Position numbers and translations under genes: made by a program. The notes below the pieces were generated by a model that was not told the DNA's origin, did no database searches, and was given only the letters and a program-made list of their open reading frames with translations. A DNA stretch of 64,000 bases from Shinella sp. PSBB067 (GTDB taxonomy: Bacteria > Pseudomonadota > Alphaproteobacteria > Rhizobiales > Rhizobiaceae): contig NZ_CP069303.1 of assembly GCF_016839145.1 (NCBI RefSeq), positions 1,426,001 through 1,490,000 on the forward strand. The letters are read 5' to 3'. Shown here in pieces: positions 10,825 to 21,936 of the stretch (positions are counted from its first letter, which is position 1; every line of letters starts with the position of its first letter).

Positions 10825-13282
10825 CCGCCTGTCCGTTATCGAAGCTGCCGGTCCGCCAGTCGTAGGTGCGGTGCCTCGACCAGGGGCGATCGAGCGTTTC
10901 GACGGAAGACGTGAATTCCGCCTCGGGAAGGCTGGCGACGGCCGCGGCTGCCGCAGCGGGCCGGATTTCCAGCGCGCCCGTTCGCCGCAGATGCCGCGCG
11001 GTCACCAGCCGGGCGCCGGAGCGGCAGGCATCCAGCCGCAGGGCAAAGGGCACGACGACGAGATCCGCCCCGTCGCAGGCCGTGCCGAGGAAGGCGGTGT
11101 CCTCCAGCGTGACGATCCGCCAGCCGCTCGGCGAGACGGCAGCGCAGAAGGCTTTCGTTTCGCAGACGAAACCGGGGCCTTTTCCCGCCGCATCGAGAGC
11201 CGCGGTGAGGGCATCCCTCGCCTTCTGCCGATCCGCCTTGCGCCGCGGTCGCTTTCCTTCTGGCGCTCCCGCCGGCTTTTCCCCGGCATCCTCCAGCGTC
11301 AGGCCCGCCGTCTTGCGCATGTCCGGTTTGACGAGTTCGCCGAGCCGGAGCGCCCGGCGCCATTGATCGTAGACGAAACCCGGCGGCCGGGCTCGGTTCG
11401 TCGCCACCCTGGCGCCATCGAGAACGGCGACGAGGCGGCCGTCCTCCGACACCAGCACCTCGGGATGCGGACGCCCGTCGGGCCAGCATGCAATGCCGAT
11501 GCCCAGCACGACCAGCAAGGTGCCCGCGTGACGCAGCCTAGTGCGTAGGATGCAGAGCAGGCCGCCGCCGACGCCGATCAGCAGGAAGGCGAGCGGCGGA
11601 ATGCGGCCGATGACGATCTCGCCCTTCCAACTGGCGACCCAGTTCGACATCGCGATCATCCAATCGATCCCCTTGCCCATGATGACGAAGGGAATGGCGT
11701 CGAGGCCGAAGGGCATGAGCAGCACCGCCATCAGCCCGAACGGCATGACGATGGCGCTGATGACCGGCATGGCCAGGAGGTTCCCGGCAAGCCCGTAGGC
11801 GGGAATGCGATGGAAATGGCCGACCGAATAGATGAGCGTGGAAAGGCTGCCGATCAGCGAGGAGAGAAGCAGTCCGCCGAAGAAGCGGCCCGCCGAGCCG
11901 CCGAGGAGCTGGAAACGCCCGCCCCGGCTTTCGCGGCGAACCGGACGCTCGCGCCAGGCCGCATAGCCGGCGACGAGGCCGAGCGTCGCCGCGTAGGACA
12001 TCTGGAAGCCGGGATTGGTGACGGCCGAGGGCGTGACGATGAGGATGAGGATCGCCGAGATCGCCACGTTGCGCAGGCTGATCGCCGAACGGCCGAACAT
12101 CACCGCGACGAGCATGACGCAGATCATGATCCATGAGCGCACGGCCGAGATCGCCCCGCCCGAGACGAGGATGTAGAGCGTCACCATGACGAGCGCCCCG
12201 GCTGCTGCGATCTTCTTGGTGGGATAGCGTTCGGCAAAGCCGGGGATCAGCGCCATCAGCCCGCGCGCACCGACGAGGAAGGTCCCGGCGGCCAGCACCA
12301 TGTTGAGCCCGGAAATGGCGAGCACATGGGTCAGCCCCGCCTGCCGCAGCGCCTCCACCGTCTCCGCGCTGATCGCCCGCTGCTCCGCCGTCACGAGCGC
12401 CGCGGCGATCGCCCCCGCGTCCCCGCCGATGCGGCCGCGTATATGCTCGGTCAGGCTGTTGCGCCATGTCGCAATCTCGCGGCGGACCCGCCCCTCCAGC
12501 CCGGTTTCGGTGCCCGCCATGGCGGTCGGAGCCCTGTAGAAATAGCCGACGGCGCCGGTCCCCGCGAAATAGGCGTCGAACGCGAAATCGTTGAGCCCGG
12601 CGAGCGACGGGCCGGAGGGCGGGCCGAGGCGCGCGCGCCCCGTTATGCCGCTGCCGATGGCGATGGGGTCATGCGTGCTGCGCGCAAGCACTGTCACCAC
12701 ACCCGGTGCACGTTTCAGGACAGGCCCCTGCGTCGTCTCCAGCGCGATGCGATAGCGGATCGCCCCGCGCGCGTCGCTTTCGCGTGACAGCACCCGGCCG
12801 CCGATCTCGGTCGTTACCGGAGCGTCCAGGATGATCGTATCGAGCCGCGCGCTTTCGAGGGCGGCAAGCAGCATTCCGACCGGAACGAGGAACGCCGCGC
12901 CCGCGGCAAGCGCCGGCCACCCCTCCCGGTGGCGAAGGCGCCAGGCCGGCAGGAGCGCCGCGAGCGCCACGAGGATCATGGCGAGCGGCGACGGATCGGC
13001 TGCGGCGGCAAACCAGAGCGCAGCGCCCGCCCCCATGAAGACAGGCACGAACAGGAAGAAATGGCCGTGCGCCCGCTCCTCGGCAAAGGCAGCGGCAAGG
13101 GCATGCCGCCCTGTCGCATCGCTGCGAAGCTGGCCCGCCACCCGCAGCACGGCGGCAAACGGCGCCCGGCGAGGCGGCGCCCGATGGCCGGAAACCGCAG
13201 GCAGGGCGCTTGCCTCGGCCGCCGTCCGCCAGCCATGGGCCTCGGCCGCCTCTCCCCGCTCCTCGACTTTCCCCTCGGCCAT
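10805..13282 (-). CDS. comEC: ComEC/Rec2 family competence-type membrane channel protein
   Basis: Polytopic inner-membrane protein of the DNA-uptake channel family, 825 aa. After a charged N-terminus come two or three hydrophobic segments (about 70-130), then an OB-like soluble part (about 140-260). The Competence domain (about 280-590) follows, with the conserved stretch [12 protein letters not shown] and many membrane helices. The last 200 residues are soluble and lack the HxHxDH metallo-beta-lactamase motif that many ComEC proteins carry. Whether it supports DNA uptake here is unknown. It is convergent with lexA and divergent from gltA. Confidence 0.9.
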   Translation of the reverse strand: MAEGKVEERGEAAEAHGWRTAAEASALPAVSGHRAPPRRAPFAAVLRVAGQLRSDATGRHALAAAFAEERAHGHFFLFVPVFMGAGAALWFAAAADPSPLAMILVALAALLPAWRLRHREGWPALAAGAAFLVPVGMLLAALESARLDTIILDAPVTTEIGGRVLSRESDARGAIRYRIALETTQGPVLKRAPGVVTVLARSTHDPIAIGSGITGRARLGPPSGPSLAGLNDFAFDAYFAGTGAVGYFYRAPTAMAGTETGLEGRVRREIATWRNSLTEHIRGRIGGDAGAIAAALVTAEQRAISAETVEALRQAGLTHVLAISGLNMVLAAGTFLVGARGLMALIPGFAERYPTKKIAAAGALVMVTLYILVSGGAISAVRSWIMICVMLVAVMFGRSAISLRNVAISAILILIVTPSAVTNPGFQMSYAATLGLVAGYAAWRERPVRRESRGGRFQLLGGSAGRFFGGLLLSSLIGSLSTLIYSVGHFHRIPAYGLAGNLLAMPVISAIVMPFGLMAVLLMPFGLDAIPFVIMGKGIDWMIAMSNWVASWKGEIVIGRIPPLAFLLIGVGGGLLCILRTRLRHAGTLLVVLGIGIACWPDGRPHPEVLVSEDGRLVAVLDGARVATNRARPPGFVYDQWRRALRLGELVKPDMRKTAGLTLEDAGEKPAGAPEGKRPRRKADRQKARDALTAALDAAGKGPGFVCETKAFCAAVSPSGWRIVTLEDTAFLGTACDGADLVVVPFALRLDACRSGARLVTARHLRRTGALEIRPAAAAAAVASLPEAEFTSSVETLDRPWSRHRTYDWRTGSFDNGQAVSDNDG

Positions 13283-13590
13283 TCGTCCCGGCCCCGTTCA
13301 CCTCTCTCACTGTGCAATCGATTGGCGAGACTTTCAATCGGCAGTAGGCGGTAAAATTGCTAAGGCAGACAGAAAGGATGCTACCTCCGCAATTTGGCGG
13401 ACACTCTCAAAGGTTGCTTGCAACTTCATGGAAACGGTAGATATTGCGTTGCCGGAAAGCCTGTTTCCGCAATGCACAATTTGCCTTTCGTATCGCTTGG
13501 CAGGGCACCGTAAATGGGCTAGCAAAACGAGCATGTTCATGGTCGCGGCACGGGACGTGTGCCGCCCATTCGAAACAACGGAGGATCGTT
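13283..13590. other. comEC-gltA divergent intergenic region
   Basis: This 308-bp gap separates the divergent starts of comEC and gltA and must hold both promoters. I find no open frame with a family match, no RNA gene and no confident -35/-10 pair. An inverted repeat CGGCAC (13546-13551) / GTGCCG (13559-13564) lies 26 bp before the gltA start and could be an operator or a leader hairpin. A GGAGGA ribosome-binding site for gltA is at 13580-13584. Confidence 0.6.
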
Positions 13591-14880
<1,290 letters not shown>

Positions 14881-14900
14881 TCTCGGCAAGCGACAGCAAA

Positions 14901-14930
14901 AAGCCCGGTCAGTTTCGACCGGGCTTTTTT
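14901..14930 (+). terminator. Rho-independent terminator of gltA, overlapping the lpxB 3' end
   Basis: A perfect 10-bp stem AAGCCCGGTC (14901-14910) / GACCGGGCTT (14917-14926) with a six-base loop and a T run. A-rich sequence on the left side makes it usable from both directions. The last codons and the stop of lpxB (14909-14911) lie inside the stem. Confidence 0.92.
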
Positions 14931-16087
14931 GTTGCGAGAAGATCGAGGATCACCGTCGCGCCGGTTTCGCCGGGCGGGCGGGCGGTCTGCATGCGGGCCT
15001 CTACGAGAGCGTAGCCTTCCAGCATGGCCCGGCGCTCGGTCGTGTCAGTGGAAAGACGCTCGAACCAGCGCGTCAGGACTCCCGGCCGCACCTGCTCGTT
15101 GAGATATTCCGGCACGACGGCATAATCGGCGATGAGGTTGGGAATGGCCGCCGTCCAGATTTTCACCCTGCGCAGGAAGAAATTGGCGATCCAGTCGAAG
15201 CGATAGGTCGACACGACGGGCACGCCAGCGAGCGCAAGTTCCAGGATGACCGTGCCGGAGGCCGCGATCGCCGCGTCGGCGGCAGCGAATGCCGCCCACT
15301 TGTCCTGCGTCGATACGGTGATCTCAGGCGGCGCCGGCCAGTCCGCCGTCAGCCGCCGCACCAGCGGCTCCTGCCGCGGCACGGTGGGCAGCAGGAAGCG
15401 GATATCGGCATGGCGCGCGCAAAGCTCCTTCGCCATCTCGCCGAACACCGGAAGGAGGCGGCCGATCTCCGTGCTGCGCGAACCGGGCAGGAGAAGGCAG
15501 GTCTTCCCGCCAGGCCCGCCCCCGGGCCGCGCAAGCCGTGCGGCGCGCACCCGTTGGATGTCCGCATCGCCGACCAGCCGGTGGCCGACATAGGTGGTGG
15601 CCGGACCGCCGAGCCGCTCCATCGCCGCCGGCTCGAACGGCAGCAGGGCGAGCACATGGTCGACATAGGCGCGCATGCGCGGCGCCCGCTCTTCCTTCCA
15701 GGCCCAGACGCTGGGGCAGACATAGTTGACGACAGGCAGGTCCGGCAGTGCCTTGCGGACGCGCCGGGCGACGCGATGGGTGAAATCCGGGCTGTCGATG
15801 ATGATCAGCACGTCCGGGCGCGCGGCGATCAAGGCGTCCGCCGTCTGGCGGATGCGGCGCAGCAGCGACGGCAGGCGCTTCAGCACCTGCGAGATGCCCA
15901 TGATGGAGAGTTCGGAGAAGTCGAAGAGGGATTTCAGCCCCTGCCGCTCCAGCGCCTCGCCGCCGACACCGACGAGCTCGATCGGCCCGCCATGGGCCGC
16001 GCGCAGCGCCGCCACGAGATCGCCGCCAAGCAGGTCCCCGGAGACCTCGCCGGCAATGACGCCGACACTGATCGGTTCTCTCGTCAT
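14909..16087 (-). CDS. lpxB: Lipid-A-disaccharide synthase
   Basis: Joins 2,3-diacylglucosamine-1-phosphate to UDP-2,3-diacylglucosamine to give the lipid A disaccharide. It has 392 residues and is a peripheral inner-membrane GT19 enzyme. It starts MTREPISVGVIAGEVSGD; GEVSGD is the family signature, followed by YVCPSVWAWKEERAPRM in the middle. Its ATG at 16087 overlaps the lpxI stop (ATGA). The frame is open further upstream inside lpxI, but that extension matches nothing. Its final residues (KKPGRN) are encoded by one arm of the gltA terminator hairpin. Confidence 0.96.
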   Translation of the reverse strand: MTREPISVGVIAGEVSGDLLGGDLVAALRAAHGGPIELVGVGGEALERQGLKSLFDFSELSIMGISQVLKRLPSLLRRIRQTADALIAARPDVLIIIDSPDFTHRVARRVRKALPDLPVVNYVCPSVWAWKEERAPRMRAYVDHVLALLPFEPAAMERLGGPATTYVGHRLVGDADIQRVRAARLARPGGGPGGKTCLLLPGSRSTEIGRLLPVFGEMAKELCARHADIRFLLPTVPRQEPLVRRLTADWPAPPEITVSTQDKWAAFAAADAAIAASGTVILELALAGVPVVSTYRFDWIANFFLRRVKIWTAAIPNLIADYAVVPEYLNEQVRPGVLTRWFERLSTDTTERRAMLEGYALVEARMQTARPPGETGATVILDLLATKKPGRN

Positions 16088-16962
16088 GGCGCATTCTCCG
16101 TTCTGTCCGGCAGGATGCCCGTCACGAAGAGGCCGGCCGCATCCGCCTGCGCAACGAGTGTCTCGCGCTCCAGTATCAGCGAGCGGCCCGCCTCCACGGC
16201 GATGCCCGCGAGCCCCGCCGCCTTCGCCCGGCGCAGGGTTTCGAGGCCGATCGACGGCAGGTCGGCGCGCAGGTCCTGCCCCGGCTTGCACAGCTTGACG
16301 AGAACGCCCTTGCGGCGCTGGGAAATGCGGCCCGCCGCGCGAAGCTGCGCCACGCGCTCCAGCATCCCGTCCGTGCCCTCCGCGCCCTCCAGCGCCACCA
16401 CGCGGCCGCCGACGGCGACGGCGCCCTGCCCCACGTCCAGCCGGCCGAGCGCCAGGGCCGCAGCAGCGGCCGCCGCGATGTCGGCCTCGGCCGCGCTGTC
16501 CGGCACGACGGCGCCGAGCGGCCCCTCGCTTCCGAGGAGATCCGGCACGATCTCATGGGCGCCGACGACACGCACGCCCTCGCCCTCTATGAGGCGGATG
16601 ACCATTTTCAGGACAGCATCGTCGCCGCCCTTCAGCAAGGTGCGGACGACGGAGGGAATGGCGAGCAGCGCCGTGAAGGGCGCATGGATATCGCGCCATT
16701 CCGGCCGGCGGCGCACCCAGCCGGACAGGACGGCGCGGCCGATGCCGTGGCGACGGAACGCAGCGCCGATACCGGCATAGTTTCCGATGGAGATCACTTC
16801 GTGGTCGTAACCCGACCAGTCGTCGCCCGATTCGTTGCTGAGCGCCAGGATATAGGGGCTTTCCCCGCGGGCACGGGCGGCATCGGCGACGTACCGCGGC
16901 AGCATGCCGCCGCCGGCAATGATGGCCAGCCGGTCGCGCGCTTCGGGCCGGCTTTCCGCCAT
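16084..16962 (-). CDS. lpxI: UDP-2,3-diacylglucosamine diphosphatase LpxI (DUF1009)
   Basis: Cleaves UMP from UDP-2,3-diacylglucosamine to give lipid X; in alphaproteobacteria LpxI replaces LpxH. The protein is 292 aa. The N-terminus has the glycine-rich IIAGGGMLPRYVADA, and the C-terminal half has the GVLVKLCKPGQD and DLPSIG segments conserved in this family. Its position between lpxA and lpxB supports the assignment. It starts five bases after the lpxA stop and ends in an ATGA overlap with lpxB. Confidence 0.94.
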   Translation of the reverse strand: MAESRPEARDRLAIIAGGGMLPRYVADAARARGESPYILALSNESGDDWSGYDHEVISIGNYAGIGAAFRRHGIGRAVLSGWVRRRPEWRDIHAPFTALLAIPSVVRTLLKGGDDAVLKMVIRLIEGEGVRVVGAHEIVPDLLGSEGPLGAVVPDSAAEADIAAAAAAALALGRLDVGQGAVAVGGRVVALEGAEGTDGMLERVAQLRAAGRISQRRKGVLVKLCKPGQDLRADLPSIGLETLRRAKAAGLAGIAVEAGRSLILERETLVAQADAAGLFVTGILPDRTENAP

Positions 16963-16967
16963 GACGG

Positions 16968-17777
16968 TCAGCCCTTGCCCCGGTTGGGAGACGAAAGGGC
17001 CCGGTCGCTTTCCGCGGCGATGAAATCGAGGATCTGCATGGCCGGAGCGCTCTCCGCATATTCCTCGCGGATCGCGGCGGCATTGACGCGGATGGATCCT
17101 TCGCCCTCGAAGATCTGCTTGAAGGCGCGGCGAACCTGATGGATCGTCGCCTTGTCCATGCCGGCACGCGACATGCCCACGACATTGAGGCCGCCGAGGA
17201 TGCCGGGATTGCCGTTCAGCATGCCGTAGGGGATGACGTCGTAGGACACGGCCGAAAGACCGCCGATGAAGGCCTGGCGGCCGATGCGGGTGAACTGGTG
17301 CACGGCGGAGCCGCCGCCGAGAATGACGCGATCCTCGATCTTCACATGGCCGGCGAGCATGACGTTGTTCGACAGGATGATATGGTCGCCCAGGATGCAA
17401 TCGTGCGCGACATGCGAATTGGCGAGGAAGAGATTGTTGTTGCCGACGACCGTCCGGCCGCCGCCCTCGGTCGTGCCGGCATTCATCGTCACGCCTTCGC
17501 GGATCACGCACAGGTCGCCGACGTCGAGCGTCGTCTCGGCGCCGTCGTGATGCACGCTCTGCGGATCGCCGCCGATGACGGCATTGGGGAAGATGCGCGT
17601 GCCACGCCCGATGACGGTACGGCCTGTGACCACCACATGCGTCAGAAGCTCCACGCCATCCTTGAGAACGACCTTCGGCCCGACATGGCAGAAGGGACCG
17701 ACGACGACGTTCTCACCGATGACCGCCCCGTCCTCGACGACGGAGAGCGGATGGATCTTCGCACTGGCGGCAATCAT
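16968..17777 (-). CDS. lpxA: Acyl-ACP--UDP-N-acetylglucosamine O-acyltransferase
   Basis: First committed step of lipid A synthesis, adding a 3-hydroxyacyl chain to UDP-GlcNAc. The 269-residue protein is a left-handed beta-helix of hexapeptide repeats, with [18 protein letters not shown] around the catalytic His and a helical C-terminus. It begins [18 protein letters not shown]. The start codon overlaps the fabZ stop by ATGA. Confidence 0.97.
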   Translation of the reverse strand: MIAASAKIHPLSVVEDGAVIGENVVVGPFCHVGPKVVLKDGVELLTHVVVTGRTVIGRGTRIFPNAVIGGDPQSVHHDGAETTLDVGDLCVIREGVTMNAGTTEGGGRTVVGNNNLFLANSHVAHDCILGDHIILSNNVMLAGHVKIEDRVILGGGSAVHQFTRIGRQAFIGGLSAVSYDVIPYGMLNGNPGILGGLNVVGMSRAGMDKATIHQVRRAFKQIFEGEGSIRVNAAAIREEYAESAPAMQILDFIAAESDRALSSPNRGKG

Positions 17778-18250
17778 TTTAAGGCGTCTTCCTTTTTCAC
17801 GATCATCGCGCCGATATCAGCTTCGGCGGCAAGTTGCCCATCAACTTTTGCATCGCAGTGAAACTTCCAGATATTGCCGCGCTGCTTCTGCTTCGTGACG
17901 TGGAACTCCACGCGGTCGCCGGGCACGACCGGCTTGCGGAAACGGGCATTGTCGATCGTCATGAAATAGACGAGGTTCGATCCCGTGCCGGCCTTGCGCG
18001 CGCAGATCGCGCCCGCCGTCTGCGCCATGCCCTCGACGAGCAGGACGCCGGGCATGATCGGGTGATCGGGAAAGTGTCCCATGAAATGCGGCTCGTTCAC
18101 CGTCACGTTCTTGATGCCGATGGCCGAATCGTCCCCGTCGATCTCGATGATCTTGTCGACCAGCAGGAAGGGATAGCGGTGGGGAAGAAGCGTGAGGATT
18201 TCACGCAGGTCCGCCACGCCGAGCGTTGCCCTGGTTTCTTCACTCATCAT
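17774..18250 (-). CDS. fabZ: 3-hydroxyacyl-ACP dehydratase FabZ
   Basis: Dehydrates 3-hydroxyacyl-ACP in fatty-acid elongation, and competes with LpxA and LpxD for hydroxyacyl-ACP. It is 158 aa from the ATG at 18250; an adjacent ATG at 18247 would give 157. The hot-dog fold active site is plain: [11 protein letters not shown] and [19 protein letters not shown] with the catalytic His and Glu. It overlaps lpxD upstream by about ten bases and lpxA downstream by ATGA. Confidence 0.97.
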   Translation of the reverse strand: MMSEETRATLGVADLREILTLLPHRYPFLLVDKIIEIDGDDSAIGIKNVTVNEPHFMGHFPDHPIMPGVLLVEGMAQTAGAICARKAGTGSNLVYFMTIDNARFRKPVVPGDRVEFHVTKQKQRGNIWKFHCDAKVDGQLAAEADIGAMIVKKEDALK

Positions 18251-19307
18251 TGCCCCCCTTCTTCTGGACTCGAGTGCTGGAACGCATGACGATTTCCGCC
18301 ATGTCGCGAAGGAAATCACGCATCGGACGGGCGGGAATACCGCCGTATTTCTCGCCCGCCGGAATATCGGCGACCACGCCGCTCATGGCGGCGATCTGCA
18401 CGCCGTCGCCGATGGTGATGTGGCCGTTGATGCCCGAGGCGCCGCCGATCATCACGCCGTCGCCGATCCGCGTGCTGCCGGCGATGCCGACCTTGCTGAC
18501 GATGCCGCAATGGCGGCCGATGCGCACGTTGTGGCCCACCTGCACCTGATTGTCGATCTTGGTGCCCTCGCCGATCACGGTATCGTCCATCGTGCCGCGG
18601 TCGACCGTCGTGTTCGCGCCGATCTCGACATTGTCCTGGATGATGACGCGGCCGATCTGGACGATCTTGATCATGCCGGGCTTCAGGCCCGGCGCATAGC
18701 CGAAGCCGTCCTGGCCGATGCGGGCGCCGGGATGGATGATGACATTGTTGCCGACAAGCGCATATTGAATGGTGACGCCCGCGGCGATCGTGCAGTTGCG
18801 GCCGATCCGCACGCCGGCGCCGATGACCGCGCCGGGGCCGATATGCGTGCCCTCGCCGATCTCCGCGCCCTTGCCGATGACCGCCATGGGTTCGACCGTC
18901 ACGCCGGGTTCGAGCCGCGCCGCCGGGTCGACATAGGCGCCCGGAGCTACCCCGGCAGGCGCGGAGGTCATTGCCTCCGGCCGCATGGCCGCCGGATGCA
19001 GCAGTGCGCCGGCCATGGCGAAAGCTGTATGCGGGCGCGCGGAAATCAGCACGGCGATATGCGCGGGAACCAGCGCGGCGAGCGGGCGCTCGCAAAGGAT
19101 CGCCGTCGCCTGGCTCGTATCGAGCTCGGCGCGAAGCTTGCGGGAGAGGATGTAACAGAGATCGCCGTCTTTCGCCCGGCTTACGGGCGATACGTTGCGC
19201 ACGACCCGGTCGGCCTGTGCAGCATCGGCAAGCTCCGCCCCAAGCGCGACCGCAAGGTCACCCAGACGGATACCGTCATGGGGCGGAAAAAACCAGTTAT
19301 GCTCCAT
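18240..19307 (-). CDS. lpxD: UDP-3-O-(3-hydroxyacyl)glucosamine N-acyltransferase
   Basis: Third step of lipid A synthesis, adding the N-linked acyl chain. The 355-residue protein has an N-terminal uridine-binding domain (about 1-105) and then a long hexapeptide-repeat beta-helix. The conserved [13 protein letters not shown] and [11 protein letters not shown] segments, the latter holding the catalytic His, are visible, and it ends in a short C-terminal helix. It follows bamA by 48 bases on the same strand. Confidence 0.97.
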   Translation of the reverse strand: MEHNWFFPPHDGIRLGDLAVALGAELADAAQADRVVRNVSPVSRAKDGDLCYILSRKLRAELDTSQATAILCERPLAALVPAHIAVLISARPHTAFAMAGALLHPAAMRPEAMTSAPAGVAPGAYVDPAARLEPGVTVEPMAVIGKGAEIGEGTHIGPGAVIGAGVRIGRNCTIAAGVTIQYALVGNNVIIHPGARIGQDGFGYAPGLKPGMIKIVQIGRVIIQDNVEIGANTTVDRGTMDDTVIGEGTKIDNQVQVGHNVRIGRHCGIVSKVGIAGSTRIGDGVMIGGASGINGHITIGDGVQIAAMSGVVADIPAGEKYGGIPARPMRDFLRDMAEIVMRSSTRVQKKGGNDE

Positions 19308-19355
19308 CGGCGCACTCCAGAACGTTCATGTTCTCACAGTTCTGGGCGCAAATCG

Positions 19356-21704
19356 TCAGAACTGGGTCGCAATGCCGAACTTGAAGCGCTGAACTTCGTC
19401 GAACTCTTCCTTCTTGATCGGAACCGCGTAGTCGAACCGCAGCGGACCGAACGGTGAAGCCCAGATGATGCTGGCGCCGACGGAGGCACGCAGGCTCATG
19501 TCGGTGCCCTTAACGTTGTCAGTGGGGTCAACCTTGACCTTGTTGCCGTAAAGCGTTCCAGCATCGACAAAGACCGCACCACGGAAGCCGGAGTCCCGGG
19601 GAACCATCGGAAGCGGGAACGAAGCCTCAGCCGACGCCGTGAAATAGGTCGTACCGCCGATAGCATCTCCGGTTGCGGTCGCACGCGGGCCGATACCACT
19701 CGATTCGAAACCCCGAAGTTCCGAAGCCGAAAGCGTGAACTGATCAAAGACACGCGTCTCACCACCAGTACCCCACAGATGACCACCACCGACGGCGATG
19801 GAGCCGATAACGTCCGCATCATCAAGCAAGGTATAGAAGTAGCGCGCCTTACCCGTGATCTTGTAATAATCCGAATCTCCACCGACGCCAGCGAACTCCT
19901 GGGTCACTTGCGCAAAGATACCGTCACGAGGCATCGTCCGATCATCAATCGTATCATAGGTCAGGCTATGAGAGATGGAAGAACGAACCCAAGGCCCACC
20001 ATGAATGGCAGCCCAATACGGCGTCGCAAGTCGCGTATCGTTATTCGGCAGGGCGGAGTCATACTCCAGCTTCGCATAATTATACTTGAACGTCGTCGAC
20101 AAATCTTCCGTGATCGGAGCCGTCACGCGCAACGTGAAGCCCTGCGTATCTACGCTATAATTGCTCTCGCTCTTGTCCTCGTTCTTGAAGACGTCAAAGC
20201 CTGCGGCAAGACGGTAGCCGAGGAAGTACGGTTCCGTGAAGGACAGGCTGTAATCACGCGAATCCTTACCGCCGCCGGCAGCAATGCGGATGTACTGGCC
20301 GCGGCCGAGGAAGTTCTTTTCCTCGATCGATGCTTCCAGCTTGAAGCCACCCTTGTTCCCCGTCTCGTAACCGCCGCCGATGCCGAACGAACCGGTCGAC
20401 TGGTCCTGCACGTCGACGACCAGGACGACACGGTCGGATTCGCTGCCCGGAGCCGTCGTGATGTTGACGCTGGAGAAGTAGCCCAGCGCTTCGAGGCGGC
20501 GCTTGGCGCGTGCAACGACTTCCTGGTTGAAGGCGTCGCCTTCACCGATGTCGAACTCGCGGCGGATGACGTAGTCGCGCGTGCGGGTGTTGCCGCGGAT
20601 TTCGATGCGCTCGACATAGGCGCGCTCGCCCTGGTCGACGAGATAGTCGACGGCGATCGTGCCGTTGCCGAGATCACGGTTGCCGCGCGGCGTCACGCGG
20701 GCGAAGGGATAGCCCTGCGCCGCGACGCGCTGCGAGATCTCGGACATCGTCTCCTGGACATCCTTGGCGCGGTAGACCTTGCCCGGACGCGATTCGATCA
20801 GGCCCTTCAGCTCTTCCGAGTCGAGGCCCTCGACCGTCGATTCGACGTTCACGTCGCCGAAATTGTAGCGCTGGCCTTCCTCGACCGTGAAGGTCACGAC
20901 ATATTCGTTCGACGCCTCGTCGAGAACGGCCTCGGACGAGATGACGCGGAAGTCGGCATAGCCGTTGTTGAAGTAGAACTGGCGCAGTGCCTCTTCGTCG
21001 GCGCGCAGCTTCTCCTGGCTGTAGACGTCCTTGCGGGTCAGGAAGGAGAGGAAGTTCGACTTCTTGGTGAGGATGACGGAGCGCAGGCGTCCGTTGCTGT
21101 AGGCTTCGTTGCCGACGAAGTTGATCTGCGAGATCTTCGTGCGGTCGCCCTCGTCCACCACGAAGGCGACGTTCACACGGCCGTTGCCGAGCGGATAGGT
21201 CTGCGTGGTGACGGTTGCGTCGCTGCGGCCGATGGCGGCATAGGCGTCGCGGATCGCCTGCTTGTCGGCTTCGATCGTCGTCTCATTGTATGGGCCGAGC
21301 GAGCGCGAGCGGAGGACGCCCTGCAGCTTGTCGTCCTTGATCTTGCGGTTGCCGTTGATGACGACTTCGTTGATCAGCTGGTTCTCATTGACGGTCACGA
21401 CGAGCGTGCCGCCGGAAACCGAGATGCGGACGTCGGAGAAGTAGCCGGTCGCATAGAGGCGACGGACGGATTCGTCGATGTCGGCATTGGAGAAGGTCTT
21501 GCCGGGCTGGATCGCGAGATTGGCCTTGACCGTATTGGCGCTGACGCGATCGGCGCCATGCACCTGGATGTTCCGGACGACGGCCGCCTGGGCGACGCCG
21601 GCAGAGACAAGCGTGGCAACAGAGCCGCCCGTGACAACCATACTCGCCGACAGTGCAACGGCAGACACGGCGTTCAAAAAGTTTGAACCAGCTTTCATCT
21701 TCAC
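19356..21704 (-). CDS. bamA: Outer membrane protein assembly factor BamA
   Basis: Central Omp85 protein that folds beta-barrels into the outer membrane. It is 782 aa with a signal peptide (about 1-40, ending VAQAA), five POTRA repeats (about 43-440) and a 16-strand barrel. The barrel ends in the terminal-Phe signature RFKFGIATQF. The call starts at GTG 21704, with AAGG seven bases before it; an ATG at 21698 would remove two residues. The base composition of the barrel part is slightly less GC-rich than neighbouring genes. It sits between rseP and lpxD as in many alphaproteobacteria. Confidence 0.96.
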   Translation of the reverse strand: MKMKAGSNFLNAVSAVALSASMVVTGGSVATLVSAGVAQAAVVRNIQVHGADRVSANTVKANLAIQPGKTFSNADIDESVRRLYATGYFSDVRISVSGGTLVVTVNENQLINEVVINGNRKIKDDKLQGVLRSRSLGPYNETTIEADKQAIRDAYAAIGRSDATVTTQTYPLGNGRVNVAFVVDEGDRTKISQINFVGNEAYSNGRLRSVILTKKSNFLSFLTRKDVYSQEKLRADEEALRQFYFNNGYADFRVISSEAVLDEASNEYVVTFTVEEGQRYNFGDVNVESTVEGLDSEELKGLIESRPGKVYRAKDVQETMSEISQRVAAQGYPFARVTPRGNRDLGNGTIAVDYLVDQGERAYVERIEIRGNTRTRDYVIRREFDIGEGDAFNQEVVARAKRRLEALGYFSSVNITTAPGSESDRVVLVVDVQDQSTGSFGIGGGYETGNKGGFKLEASIEEKNFLGRGQYIRIAAGGGKDSRDYSLSFTEPYFLGYRLAAGFDVFKNEDKSESNYSVDTQGFTLRVTAPITEDLSTTFKYNYAKLEYDSALPNNDTRLATPYWAAIHGGPWVRSSISHSLTYDTIDDRTMPRDGIFAQVTQEFAGVGGDSDYYKITGKARYFYTLLDDADVIGSIAVGGGHLWGTGGETRVFDQFTLSASELRGFESSGIGPRATATGDAIGGTTYFTASAEASFPLPMVPRDSGFRGAVFVDAGTLYGNKVKVDPTDNVKGTDMSLRASVGASIIWASPFGPLRFDYAVPIKKEEFDEVQRFKFGIATQF

Positions 21705-21936
21705 AACTTACCTTCGTTTCAACGTCCGGCATGCATGCCCGATTCCGGACACGATTGCCGTTTTAACCGCTTTTGCCATACAAGCAAGGTCACGCGTTAA
21801 TTTCTGTTTACTTCAATTCGAACCGTGGCCCGTAGGCCACTAATTGCTTTTGATCACGGTAAACAGACCGTTAGCATCACCCGGTTTCAGGCCGCGGCCT
21901 CCCTGTTCGATCCTGCCGGCCCCATGCCGGCTGCCT

